From contig CAAGHC010000023.1 of NCBI GenBank assembly GCA_900769565.1, positions 1-9,034 on the forward strand: DNA of 9,034 nt. Reading direction: 5' to 3'. Shown one piece after another: positions 1 through 6,909 of this stretch. The position numbers were made by a program, and so were the translations under genes. This DNA is from Clostridia bacterium (lineage in GTDB: Bacteria > Bacillota > Clostridia > Christensenellales > Borkfalkiaceae). Position 1 is the first letter of the stretch; every line of letters starts with the position of its first letter. Under the pieces are notes generated by a model. The model saw nothing but the letters and a program-made list of their open reading frames with translations. It had not been told where the DNA came from and did no database searches.

Positions 1-1
1 A

Positions 2-1447
2 CAGAATTTTTCTTTTTCTAACATTGACAAATTCTCGTCGTCAAGTTTGATTACAAGACTTACTACCGACGTTATGCACGTGGAAATGAGTTATATGATG
101 ATTATTAGAACTGCCGTTCGTTCGCCGTTTATGCTTATATTCTCAATGATTATGGCGTTTACAATCAACTCTCAAATGGCGCTCATTTTCCTTTGCACTA
201 CACCTATTCTCGCAACCGGCTTAATTATTATAATGTCTAAAGCAATACCGTTCTTCCACAGAATTTTCAAAAAGTACGACAAAATGAACGAATCTGTTGA
301 AGAAAATATTAGTGGAATGCGTGTAGTTAAATCTTACGTACGTGAATATTACGAAAAGAATAAATTTAAGACGGCATCAAACAGCGTTCGTGACGACTTT
401 ACCCGTGCAGAAAAAATTATCGCTTTCAACGGCCCGTTAATGAATTTTTGCGTTTACGCTGGTCTGATTGCTATTTACGTAGTTGGGTCTACTATTATTA
501 TCAACTCGCAAGAAACTTTACTAAAAATGACCGAATTGCAAAGCTTTATGACCTATTCTTTCCAAATGCTTATGAGCCTTATGATGCTTTCAATGATTAT
601 GGTCCAACTAATTATGTCTATGGCTAGCATGAAGAGAATTGCAGAAGTCATCAATGAAAAGCCCACTATTTTAAGCCCCGAAAACGCTATTACGGATGTT
701 AAAGACGGTAGCATTGAATTTAAGGACGTTTTCTTTAAGTATTCGGAAAAGGCCGAAAGATACGCTCTTTCGGATATAGACTTAAAGATTGAAAGCGGTC
801 AAACCATTGGTATTATCGGTAGCACGGGCTCAAGCAAATCTACGTTAGTACAACTTATCCCCCGTCTTTACGACGTTTCGGAAGGTACGGTTTCAGTTTC
901 AGGCGTTAACGTTAAAAATTATGACGTTACAGCTCTTCGCAACGCCGTTGCAATGGTTCTACAAAAGAACGTTTTATTCTCCGGCACTATTAGAGAAAAT
1001 ATGCAATGGGGAAACAACCAAGCCACAGACGAAGAAATTTTACAAGCGCTTAAACTTGCGCAAATAGATATTACCGACCTTGACAGATTTGTAGAACAAG
1101 GTGGCGTTAACTTCTCTGGTGGGCAAAAGCAAAGACTTTGCATAGCAAGAGCGCTACTTAAAAAGCCAAAAATTTTAATTTTGGACGACTCTACTAGCGC
1201 TGTTGATACTAAAACCGACGCACTAATTAGAAAATCGTTTAAAGAATATATTCCCGAAGCTACAAAGATTATTATTGCGCAACGCATAGCGTCAGTTCAA
1301 GATGCCGATAGAATTCTTATAATGGACGGTGGTACGATTACAGCGTCGGGAACACATGAAGAGTTACTTAAAAATAATGAAATTTATCAAGAGCTTTACT
1401 ATTCACAAAACAAAGCGAAAGTTGACGAAAAGGGAGGTGACAAATAA
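2..1447 (+). CDS. ABC exporter half-transporter, degenerate-site subunit (5' partial)
   Basis: Membrane-ATPase fusion of a type IV (multidrug-type) ABC exporter. The frame is open from base 2 and the first residues (QNFSFSNIDKFSSSSLITRLT) are the conserved loop after TM2, so the gene runs off the left edge. About 110 N-terminal residues are missing, and the TTG at 47 is not the start. Numbering from base 2, TM3-TM6 lie at about residues 40-210 and the ATPase domain at about 235-480. Visible motifs: P-loop GSTGSSKST (273-281), Q-loop VLQKN, signature FSGGQ (371-375), Walker B ILILDD with Asp396 where the catalytic Glu normally sits, and Gln427 in place of the switch His. Asp and Gln are the hallmarks of the non-hydrolysing subunit of TM287/288- or BmrCD-like heterodimers. 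Two oddities are Ser278 instead of Gly just before the P-loop Lys, and a stretch before the signature that is about 7 residues short. The next gene is the partner. The substrate cannot be told. Confidence 0.95.
   Translation, partial: QNFSFSNIDKFSSSSLITRLTTDVMHVEMSYMMIIRTAVRSPFMLIFSMIMAFTINSQMALIFLCTTPILATGLIIIMSKAIPFFHRIFKKYDKMNESVEENISGMRVVKSYVREYYEKNKFKTASNSVRDDFTRAEKIIAFNGPLMNFCVYAGLIAIYVVGSTIIINSQETLLKMTELQSFMTYSFQMLMSLMMLSMIMVQLIMSMASMKRIAEVINEKPTILSPENAITDVKDGSIEFKDVFFKYSEKAERYALSDIDLKIESGQTIGIIGSTGSSKSTLVQLIPRLYDVSEGTVSVSGVNVKNYDVTALRNAVAMVLQKNVLFSGTIRENMQWGNNQATDEEILQALKLAQIDITDLDRFVEQGGVNFSGGQKQRLCIARALLKKPKILILDDSTSAVDTKTDALIRKSFKEYIPEATKIIIAQRIASVQDADRILIMDGGTITASGTHEELLKNNEIYQELYYSQNKAKVDEKGGDK
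1431..1440 (+). promoter_or_regulatory. Strong Shine-Dalgarno for the second exporter subunit
   Basis: AGGGAGGTGA lies inside the last codons of the upstream half-transporter, 6 bases before the ATG at 1447. It fixes that start and, with the TAATG stop/start overlap, points to coupled translation of the two subunits in equal amounts. Confidence 0.85.
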
Positions 1448-3396
1448 TGGCTAGAATGTCTATTCCCCGTGGAAAACCCGGTATGAAAGGTGGTCCTAGA
1501 CCAAAGGCTAAAAAAGGAACGCTAAAGCGTGTACTTAAATTATTGTTCTTATCAAATAAAGCAAACCTTGCTTTAGTATTTGTTTGCATTACTATAAGCG
1601 CAACCACGGGCGTTATGTCGTCAGTTTTCTTAAAGCGTTTGCTTGAACTTATTAAAGCAGGTTTATCCGACGGATATGCCTCGGTTGCATCAAGTTTTGC
1701 GACCTTGTTCGTCGTTATGGGTGCAGTTTACCTATCTTCTATACTGTGTAACCTTATACAAACTCGGACGATGGCAAAAGTTACGCAAGGCTTTTTACAC
1801 AGAGTTAGAACGGATGTTTTTAACAAAATGCAATCTTTGCCTATCAGGTATTTTGACACTCACCTTACTGGCGATATTATGAGTTCTTACACTAACGATA
1901 CAGACGCTATCCGTCAGTTAGTTTCGCAAAGCATACCAAGTCTTTACTCTGCACTTATAAGCGTAACCACCCTACTCGTAATCATGTTAACTAGTAGTCT
2001 TTGGTTATCTCTCGTAATGTTTGTCGGGGTTTTCGCTATGTTCGTAGTTACCAAAACTATCGGTGGCAACAGCGCAAAATTCTTCGTTAAACAACAAATT
2101 TCTTTAGGTGCTGAAGAAGGCTATATTCAAGAAATGATACAAGGTCAAAAGGTGGTAAAGGTTTTCTGCCACGAAGACGAAAGCAGAGAGGCTTTCGACA
2201 AGAAAAACGACCAACTTTGCAGTGATGCTACCAACGCGCATACTTACGCTAATATTTTGATGCCTATTATGGGTAATCTTGGCAATATCCTTTACGTGCT
2301 TTTGGCTTTCGTTGGTGGACTTTTAGTTGCGCTTAACGTAAACAACCTTACCATCACCGGCAAAGTTGAAACTGCATCCACGTTCTTACTAACAATTATT
2401 GCTTTCTTACCTATAAGCAAACAATTTACAGGCAATATCAATCAGTCCTCACAACAAATCAACTCTATCGTTATGGGGCTTGCAGGTGCGTCTAGATTGT
2501 TTGAACTTATGGACCAAGAACCCGAGGCTGACGACGGCTACGTTACCCTAGTTCGTTGCAACATTGACAAGGACGGCAACATTACCGAAACCGAAGAACG
2601 CACGGGACATTGGGCATGGAAACACCCACACAAGGCTGATGGCTCTATAACCTATACCGAACTTAAAGGCGATATTCAAATGTTCGACGTTGATTTTGGA
2701 TACGTTCCTGATAAGATAGTTTTACACGACGTTTCCTTGTTTGCTAACCCTGGTCAAAAAATTGCATTCGTTGGCGCAACGGGTGCAGGAAAAACGACCA
2801 TAACCAACCTTATAAACCGCTTTTACGACATTGCTGACGGTAAAATCCGTTACGACGGTATAAATATTAACAAAATTAAAAAGTCAGACTTACGCCGTTC
2901 TTTGGGTATAGTATTACAAGATACTAACCTATTCACGGGTACGGTTATGGAAAACATTAGATACGGTAGACTTTCCGCAACCGACGAAGAATGTATCGAG
3001 GCGGCTAAACTCGCTTATGCGCACGATTTTATAACTAGACTTCCCGACGGTTACAACACCATGCTTACCGCAGACGGCGCTAATCTTTCACAAGGTCAAA
3101 GACAGTTGCTTTCTATAGCACGTGCCGCAGTTAAAGATGCACCCGTTATGATACTTGACGAGGCAACCTCTTCTATCGATACTAGAACTGAAGCGCTCGT
3201 CCAAAAAGGTACGGATAGACTTATGCAAGGTAGAACGGTTTTCGTTATTGCGCATAGACTTTCCACCGTTCAAAACTCTGACGTTATTATGGTTTTAGAG
3301 CAAGGCAGAATTATCGAACGTGGCTCGCATAAAGAACTTATTGAAAAGCGTGGAAAATATTATCAACTATATACGGGTGCTTTTGAACTTGAATAA
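1447..3396 (+). CDS. ABC exporter half-transporter, catalytic-site subunit
   Basis: A 649-residue membrane-ATPase fusion that should pair with the preceding gene product to form a heterodimeric exporter. A basic, Gly/Pro-rich N-terminal tail (1-28) is followed by six membrane segments (about 40-345) and the ATPase domain (about 408-640). Motifs: P-loop GATGAGKTT (443-451, Lys449), Q-loop Gln491, signature LSQGQ (547-551) instead of LSGGQ, Walker B ILDE with catalytic Glu572, and switch His603. This subunit therefore supplies the competent Walker A/B, while its altered signature faces the partner's degenerate site, as in TM288. A 45-residue insertion (about 360-405, ending GHWAWKHPH) links the membrane and ATPase parts; from memory, related Bacillota proteins carry the same kind of linker. 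The start codon shares its A with the upstream stop (TAATG), behind a very strong ribosome site. The cargo is unknown; drugs, lipids or peptides are all possible. Confidence 0.96.
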   Translation: MARMSIPRGKPGMKGGPRPKAKKGTLKRVLKLLFLSNKANLALVFVCITISATTGVMSSVFLKRLLELIKAGLSDGYASVASSFATLFVVMGAVYLSSILCNLIQTRTMAKVTQGFLHRVRTDVFNKMQSLPIRYFDTHLTGDIMSSYTNDTDAIRQLVSQSIPSLYSALISVTTLLVIMLTSSLWLSLVMFVGVFAMFVVTKTIGGNSAKFFVKQQISLGAEEGYIQEMIQGQKVVKVFCHEDESREAFDKKNDQLCSDATNAHTYANILMPIMGNLGNILYVLLAFVGGLLVALNVNNLTITGKVETASTFLLTIIAFLPISKQFTGNINQSSQQINSIVMGLAGASRLFELMDQEPEADDGYVTLVRCNIDKDGNITETEERTGHWAWKHPHKADGSITYTELKGDIQMFDVDFGYVPDKIVLHDVSLFANPGQKIAFVGATGAGKTTITNLINRFYDIADGKIRYDGININKIKKSDLRRSLGIVLQDTNLFTGTVMENIRYGRLSATDEECIEAAKLAYAHDFITRLPDGYNTMLTADGANLSQGQRQLLSIARAAVKDAPVMILDEATSSIDTRTEALVQKGTDRLMQGRTVFVIAHRLSTVQNSDVIMVLEQGRIIERGSHKELIEKRGKYYQLYTGAFELE

Positions 3397-3411
3397 AATT
3401 AGGTTTTTACT

Positions 3412-4266
3412 ATGAAATGTTTACTTTGCCCCAACGAATGTGGCGTGGACAGAAAATTAAATAAAGGTATTTGCGGTACGGATGACAATATCCGTATCGC
3501 TAAATTCTATTTACATAAGTTTGAAGAACCCGTAGTTAGTGGTAGCGTTGGCTCTGGCACGGTTTTCTTTTGTGGGTGTCCCCTTAAATGCGTGTTTTGC
3601 CAAAATTACGAAGTTTCAAGAAATTTGCGTGGAAAAAACGTAAGCACAACTGAACTCGCAGAAATATTTTACAAGTTAGAAAGTATGGGTGCACACAATA
3701 TCAACCTGGTTAACCCAACCCACTACGTTGACAAAATTATCGACGCTTTTAAGATTTACCGACCTAAAATACCTATCGTTTATAACACGCACGGGTACGA
3801 AAAAATCCAAACTTTAGAAAAAATCAATGATTTTATAGACGTTTATCTTCCCGATATGAAATTCTTTTCCCCTACGCTATCAAAACGTTATACAGGAAAA
3901 GAAAATTATTTTGAAGTTACTAGCAAAGCCATTGAATACATGACGAATAAGCCTTATATTTTGGGCGCAGACGGACTTATTAAGAGTGGCGTTATAGTTC
4001 GCCATCTCGTTCTTCCACAAGCCGTTAGTGATAGCAAAAAGGTTTTGGATTGGTTTAGCAACATTAAAGACAAAGCGTACGTAAACGTTATGAGTCAATA
4101 TACACCGTTTGGTGAAATAGACAATTTCCCTGAATTAAAACGAAAAATTACCAAACGAGAATATGAAACCGTTATTGACTATGCAATTAGTCTAAATATT
4201 ACGAATATGTATTACCAAAAACAAAAAAGCGCTGATGAAAAATATATTCCCGAATGGGATTTTTAA
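3412..4266 (+). CDS. Radical SAM protein, PflX-like (COG1313 type)
   Basis: A 284-residue cytoplasmic protein resembling pyruvate formate-lyase activating enzymes. The radical SAM cluster motif is C56-x3-C60-x2-C63 (CPLKCVFC, followed by QNYEVS), which should hold a 4Fe-4S cluster and cleave S-adenosylmethionine to a 5'-deoxyadenosyl radical. Upstream is a second cysteine group, C3, C6, C10 and C21 (CLLCPNECGV...GICG), typical of the PflX/COG1313 branch and probably a metal or second Fe-S site. Later family-like stretches are NPTHYVDKI, VYNTHGYE and VYLPDMKF. There is no glycyl-radical enzyme in view, so the target is unknown. The gene starts 15 bases after the exporter on the same strand and is probably co-transcribed. 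Its ribosome site (TTAGG, about 8 bases before ATG) is much weaker than that of the exporter gene. Family assignment is from motif memory and the biochemical role is open. Confidence 0.88.
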   Translation: MKCLLCPNECGVDRKLNKGICGTDDNIRIAKFYLHKFEEPVVSGSVGSGTVFFCGCPLKCVFCQNYEVSRNLRGKNVSTTELAEIFYKLESMGAHNINLVNPTHYVDKIIDAFKIYRPKIPIVYNTHGYEKIQTLEKINDFIDVYLPDMKFFSPTLSKRYTGKENYFEVTSKAIEYMTNKPYILGADGLIKSGVIVRHLVLPQAVSDSKKVLDWFSNIKDKAYVNVMSQYTPFGEIDNFPELKRKITKREYETVIDYAISLNITNMYYQKQKSADEKYIPEWDF

Positions 4267-4273
4267 ATTAAAG

Positions 4274-4313
4274 AACCTACAAAGTTGTGCTACTTTGTAG
4301 GTTATTATTTTAT
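4274..4313 (+). terminator. Intrinsic terminator after the exporter/radical SAM unit
   Basis: A perfect 12-bp stem (AACCTACAAAGT 4274-4285 with ACTTTGTAGGTT 4292-4303) and a 6-base loop are followed by ATTATTTTAT. It begins 8 bases after the radical SAM stop codon. The SLOG gene ends at 4326 on the other strand, so the hairpin may also stop that convergent transcript, although the downstream T-run on that strand is poorer. Confidence 0.85.
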
Positions 4314-4325
4314 AAACAAATCAAG

Positions 4326-4829
4326 TCAACTATATAAATTTATTATGTTTTTTTTCTTTCGTTTAGCAAAAGAAAAAGCAAGCGCCGTGCCACTTTTAAG
4401 TTGAAAACTTGACGTTAAATTATAAGTGGTTTTTCTCATAGCGGGCTTATAGTTAACATCATAATAAAATACGCATACGTCACTTTCAATAATCATTGCT
4501 TGATTACGCTTAACATAAGATGCTTTCCCCGCATTTTCTACACCGTTAGGCATGACGGTTTGGTCATAACTTTTCAAAATATACTCTTTATACTCTTTCG
4601 ATATCATAGGAAAAGACGAACGAACATAAATTAACTTTATATTCGGATAATCTTTTTTTATTTCATTTACTATTTTTAAACATAAATCATCAAAAGTACT
4701 TGCACTACCAAATAGAAATGTGTTAACATCATCTTCTCGTATAAGTTTAATAACCGTTTTCCTTAAATTATCACAAAGTTCTGGGGTGGCTTTAGTATTT
4801 CTATGCCCAAAAAAACAACACGTTTTCAT
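4326..4829 (-). CDS. SLOG-fold (DUF1273/YpsA-like) hypothetical protein
   Basis: A 167-residue soluble protein with no signal peptide or membrane segment. It opens with MKTCCFFGHR, the typical first strand and loop of small Rossmann-like SLOG proteins (YpsA/DUF1273 group), then FGSASTFDDLC (40-50), which matches the family's Gly-rich nucleotide-binding turn plus Asp. Later come RNQAMI.ESDVCVFYYD (108-124) and a C-terminal KSGTALAFSFAKRKKKNIINLY, equivalent to the 'GSGT' loop and last strand. SLOG domains are known or predicted to bind nucleotides or related small ligands; the ligand here is unknown. The start is supported by AGGTG (4837-4841), 7 bases before ATG. No good promoter is seen directly upstream, so it may be read from the promoter at 5107-5135 through the structured RNA and its terminator. 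Its 3' end faces the radical SAM gene. Confidence 0.82.
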   Translation of the reverse strand: MKTCCFFGHRNTKATPELCDNLRKTVIKLIREDDVNTFLFGSASTFDDLCLKIVNEIKKDYPNIKLIYVRSSFPMISKEYKEYILKSYDQTVMPNGVENAGKASYVKRNQAMIIESDVCVFYYDVNYKPAMRKTTYNLTSSFQLKSGTALAFSFAKRKKKNIINLYS

Positions 4830-4843
4830 GTTTTAACACCTAA

Positions 4844-4879
4844 AACAAAAAAGTCGTAAAAACAAAAATAGTTTTAACG
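4844..4879 (-). terminator. Weak AT-rich hairpin with T-run, possible second terminator
   Basis: On the minus strand CGTTAAAAC (4879-4871) can pair with GTTTTTACG (4863-4855) with one T-T mismatch and a 7-base loop, followed by ACTTTTTTG. It sits between the main terminator of the structured RNA and the SLOG ribosome site. The stem is A/T-rich and could be chance; if real, it is a back-up stop or part of the SLOG leader. Confidence 0.3.
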
Positions 4880-4888
4880 GCTCTTTAC

Positions 4889-4928
4889 TAATAAAATAAA
4901 AAATGCCGCATACCTTACGATACACGGC
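4889..4928 (-). terminator. Intrinsic terminator of the structured RNA
   Basis: Read on the minus strand, GCCGTGTATC (4928-4919), loop GTAA (4918-4915) and GGTATGCGGC (4914-4905) make a 10-bp stem with only G-U wobbles as imperfections and a GNRA-type tetraloop. ATTTTTTATTTTATT follows. It lies 60 bases before the SLOG start codon. Confidence 0.85.
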
Positions 4929-5102
4929 ACTGCAGAATATACCTTTCTCGTAAAGTTTGCTACAACTCGTTCACGCACAATTGTTTTACCAATGGATTTT
5001 GTAAACACGATAAGAGATATAATCCCACCACGATTATACCCATTGGTAATAATTATATAATTTGTGCGATATCCCAAAGCATGAGATTTCGAATTGTAGC
5101 CT
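4889..5102 (-). ncRNA. Structured non-coding RNA or leader, class not recognised
   Basis: This roughly 210-nt segment has its own promoter just upstream and an intrinsic terminator at its end. Stems visible on the minus strand: P1 GCTACAATTCG (5100-5090) with CGAGTTGTAGC (4969-4959), 11 bp with one G-U; P2 ATCTCA/TGGGAT (5087-5082 with 5076-5071), loop TGCTT; P3 CGCACAA/TTGTGCG (5068-5062 with 4980-4974); P4 TTACCAATGG/CCATTGGTAA (5049-5040 with 4995-4986), 10 bp without mismatch; P5 TATAATC/GATTATA (5038-5032 with 5024-5018), loop GTGGTGG. P1 closes a three-way junction with P2 on one side and the stacked P3-P4-P5 arm on the other. P1 begins at the predicted first transcribed bases. I see no hallmark of RNase P, tmRNA, SRP or 6S RNA, T-box, or the common riboswitches. 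It is either a free-standing RNA or a leader controlling the SLOG gene 60 bases beyond the terminator. A small open frame across it (4874-5077) lacks support as a gene. Confidence 0.7.
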
Positions 5103-5106
5103 AATT

Positions 5107-5135
5107 ATTATAAATCAAAAATGTGATAAAGTCAA
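5107..5135 (-). promoter_or_regulatory. Near-consensus sigma-A promoter for the structured RNA
   Basis: On the minus strand TTGACT (5135-5130) is separated by exactly 17 bases from TATAAT (5112-5107). The predicted first base is 5102-5100, which coincides with the start of stem P1. The -10 box is perfect and the -35 box has five of six matches, so strong constitutive transcription is expected. It lies downstream of the pot operon terminator, so the RNA is an independent unit. Confidence 0.8.
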
Positions 5136-5146
5136 TGCTAAACAGT

Positions 5147-5184
5147 AAAAAAGCACGCTAACTTTGTAATTAGCGTACTTTTTT
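5147..5184 (-). terminator. Intrinsic terminator of the pot operon
   Basis: It lies about 17 bases after the potD stop. On the minus strand AGTACGCTAA (5179-5170) pairs with TTAGCGTGCT (5161-5152) around an 8-base loop, flanked by an A-run and a T-run (TTTTTT). The T-G pair fits on the minus strand but becomes a C-A mismatch on the plus strand, so the hairpin is built for minus-strand transcription. Confidence 0.85.
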
Positions 5185-5201
5185 GTTTTAATTTTTATCA
5201 G

Positions 5202-6908
5202 TTAGTTTAATTTTTCAACCTTAATAACGGTTGCATTTTTAATTTTACGTCTAGGTTTGCTTTCGGGTATTTTATCACCAAAAATCTTTACCCTAAACTT
5301 AAACACGATTGCGCAAGCAATGAGAAACGCTAAACCTATTACGATTAATACTATCGTTAAATCCGAAAAGGTTATAAGTTTTACCTTATTCCACATTTCG
5401 TTTACCCTTTCTAAATCTTCAACGGAAAAATTATCCATAACGGCACAACGCATAATCGTCTGTTCATCTGCATATTGTGCGTAAAGATGTCTATTAGTTT
5501 CCGTACTGAACACGATATAATCCCCGTCCGTATTATCTGGGTCGAAAAAGTATTTTAAATCAACCGCATAAAGTTCTACGGTTTCCGTTACGCTTTCACT
5601 TCCGTCTTGGTTTAGAGTAAAGCATTCCAAGTACGGTGTTTCGCCATCAAAAATTATTCTACCATACCCGTCGTCACTTAAAGCATAGCCACCGTCAAAT
5701 AATACGTAATCTTCCTTTTGGCTATCGGAAAGTTTGCTATACTCTTCAGCAGTAAGCGTTGCCTCGGGCAAGTATTCTGCACCAAAAGTGTCAGTTACGT
5801 ACTCAAACACTTCCTCACCTGCAACACAGCTTGTATAACCTACGTAATCCATGTTTCTAACTGCTATATCCGGTCTTGACATAAAGTTTATAAATGCGCT
5901 TGATGCGTCTTCATCTGCATCTTTCGTCATAACCCAACCGTCAAACCAAACGTTTGAACCTTCGTCAGGTACGACGTAGCACAATTCTTTACCTATCTCG
6001 TCGCCTTCCCACATAGAGTATACGGCATCACCACTCCAAGCAAAGTTAACGTCGATTTTACCCGACAATAAGTCGTTTTTGCCCGCATCAACTTCAAAAC
6101 CGTATAAATACTTTTTAAGTTCAATAAGCGCATCGCCAACTTTATCTACGGTTTGCGCATCCGTACGATTAAAAATTTCAAACAATTTATCGGTATAATC
6201 GTTGCCGTCTTTCACCCCGTCGCTATTATAATCTTCAATAGTTCCGTTTTCGTAGGCAGACCTTAAAGCAAGTAATTCATCTTGATAAACGATAGCCACA
6301 GTCATAATATAACTATCACGCAAACTGTCTTTTATGGTTATTTTGCCTTGAAATTTTGGGTCGTAAAGTTCAGTCCAGTTGTTAAAATCGTCGTCAGTAA
6401 ACTTTTCTGCGTCGTAAATTAAGCCCATCGTTCCCCACATATATCCAACAGCGTAAGTTTTGCCGTCTTCGGTAGTTAATCCAAGTTCGTCAAAAACTCT
6501 CTTAATATATGGTGAACCGTAATCTACAAAATTTTGCGGTACGGTGTAGGGTTTTATCAGCCCTTCTTCACGCATTTTTAATATCATGTATTCAGACGGG
6601 CAGATAACGTCTACTGCCGTCGGGTCTTTTAATAATTCGTTATACATTTCTTCGTTGGTTGCAAACGAATAGTAATTGACCGTTACGTCCGGATATTCTT
6701 TCATAAAATCTGCGATTACGCCCTCGTCGTCGTTCTCGCCTTCTTCTATATAGTCTTCCCAACTAAAAACCGTTATTTCGCCTTTCGGTGCATCTGCCTT
6801 AACCGTTACGGCATCACCCTTATAAAAAGGTAAAAACGCAACTGCAAGTGTTAAAAAACAAAGTAAAAGTGCAAATATTGACTTAAATCTCATTTGTGAT
6901 TTATACAT
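5202..6908 (-). CDS. potD: Polyamine-binding protein PotD, enlarged and membrane-anchored
   Basis: Extracellular substrate-binding protein for spermidine/putrescine import. The start at 6908 (568 residues) is chosen over 6947 because GGAAGGTG sits 4 bases upstream and the longer version would run into potC. Residues 7-38 form a Sec-type signal without a good lipobox (LLLC-F). Binding-site-like motifs appear in family order: VFSWEDYI (47-54), CPSEYM (103-108), DSLRD (194-198), NFAWSGDA (288-295), WFDGW (321-325), then INFMSRPD. The canonical ending (LYAQYADEQTIMRC, 475-488) resumes after about 95 extra residues (about 376-472). Residues 517-537 are a membrane helix, followed by a basic tail of about 30 residues, so the protein is probably held by its C-terminus. 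An inserted DYNSDGVKDGND loop (226-237) resembles a dockerin calcium site. Usual PotD length is about 350 residues. It is the last gene of the operon, 1 base after potC. Polyamine preference cannot be told. Confidence 0.92.
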   Translation of the reverse strand: MYKSQMRFKSIFALLLCFLTLAVAFLPFYKGDAVTVKADAPKGEITVFSWEDYIEEGENDDEGVIADFMKEYPDVTVNYYSFATNEEMYNELLKDPTAVDVICPSEYMILKMREEGLIKPYTVPQNFVDYGSPYIKRVFDELGLTTEDGKTYAVGYMWGTMGLIYDAEKFTDDDFNNWTELYDPKFQGKITIKDSLRDSYIMTVAIVYQDELLALRSAYENGTIEDYNSDGVKDGNDYTDKLFEIFNRTDAQTVDKVGDALIELKKYLYGFEVDAGKNDLLSGKIDVNFAWSGDAVYSMWEGDEIGKELCYVVPDEGSNVWFDGWVMTKDADEDASSAFINFMSRPDIAVRNMDYVGYTSCVAGEEVFEYVTDTFGAEYLPEATLTAEEYSKLSDSQKEDYVLFDGGYALSDDGYGRIIFDGETPYLECFTLNQDGSESVTETVELYAVDLKYFFDPDNTDGDYIVFSTETNRHLYAQYADEQTIMRCAVMDNFSVEDLERVNEMWNKVKLITFSDLTIVLIVIGLAFLIACAIVFKFRVKIFGDKIPESKPRRKIKNATVIKVEKLN

Positions 6909-6909
6909 T

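Noticed and set aside
47..49. TTG at 47 as the start of the first exporter subunit
   Set aside because: The frame is open back to base 2 and the upstream residues (FSFSNIDKFSSSS) are a conserved exporter segment, so the gene is cut by the window edge.
1447..4266. A peptide (RiPP) biosynthesis cassette made of exporter plus radical SAM protein
   Set aside because: There is no precursor peptide, no SPASM or peptide-recognition domain and no peptidase domain; the radical SAM protein is of the PflX type.
4874..5077. A 67-codon open frame on the minus strand beginning MGYRTNYIIITNG
   Set aside because: It lies wholly within the promoter-stems-terminator unit, has no ribosome site, and its sequence is explained by paired stems and the terminator. 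It resembles no protein I know.
4889..5102. The structured RNA as RNase P, 6S, tmRNA, SRP RNA, a T-box or a common riboswitch
   Set aside because: It is too short for RNase P or tmRNA, too branched for 6S, has no SRP apical loop and no T-box AGGGUGG..ACCGCG element, and lacks the core sequences I know for purine, TPP, FMN, SAM, lysine or cobalamin sensors.
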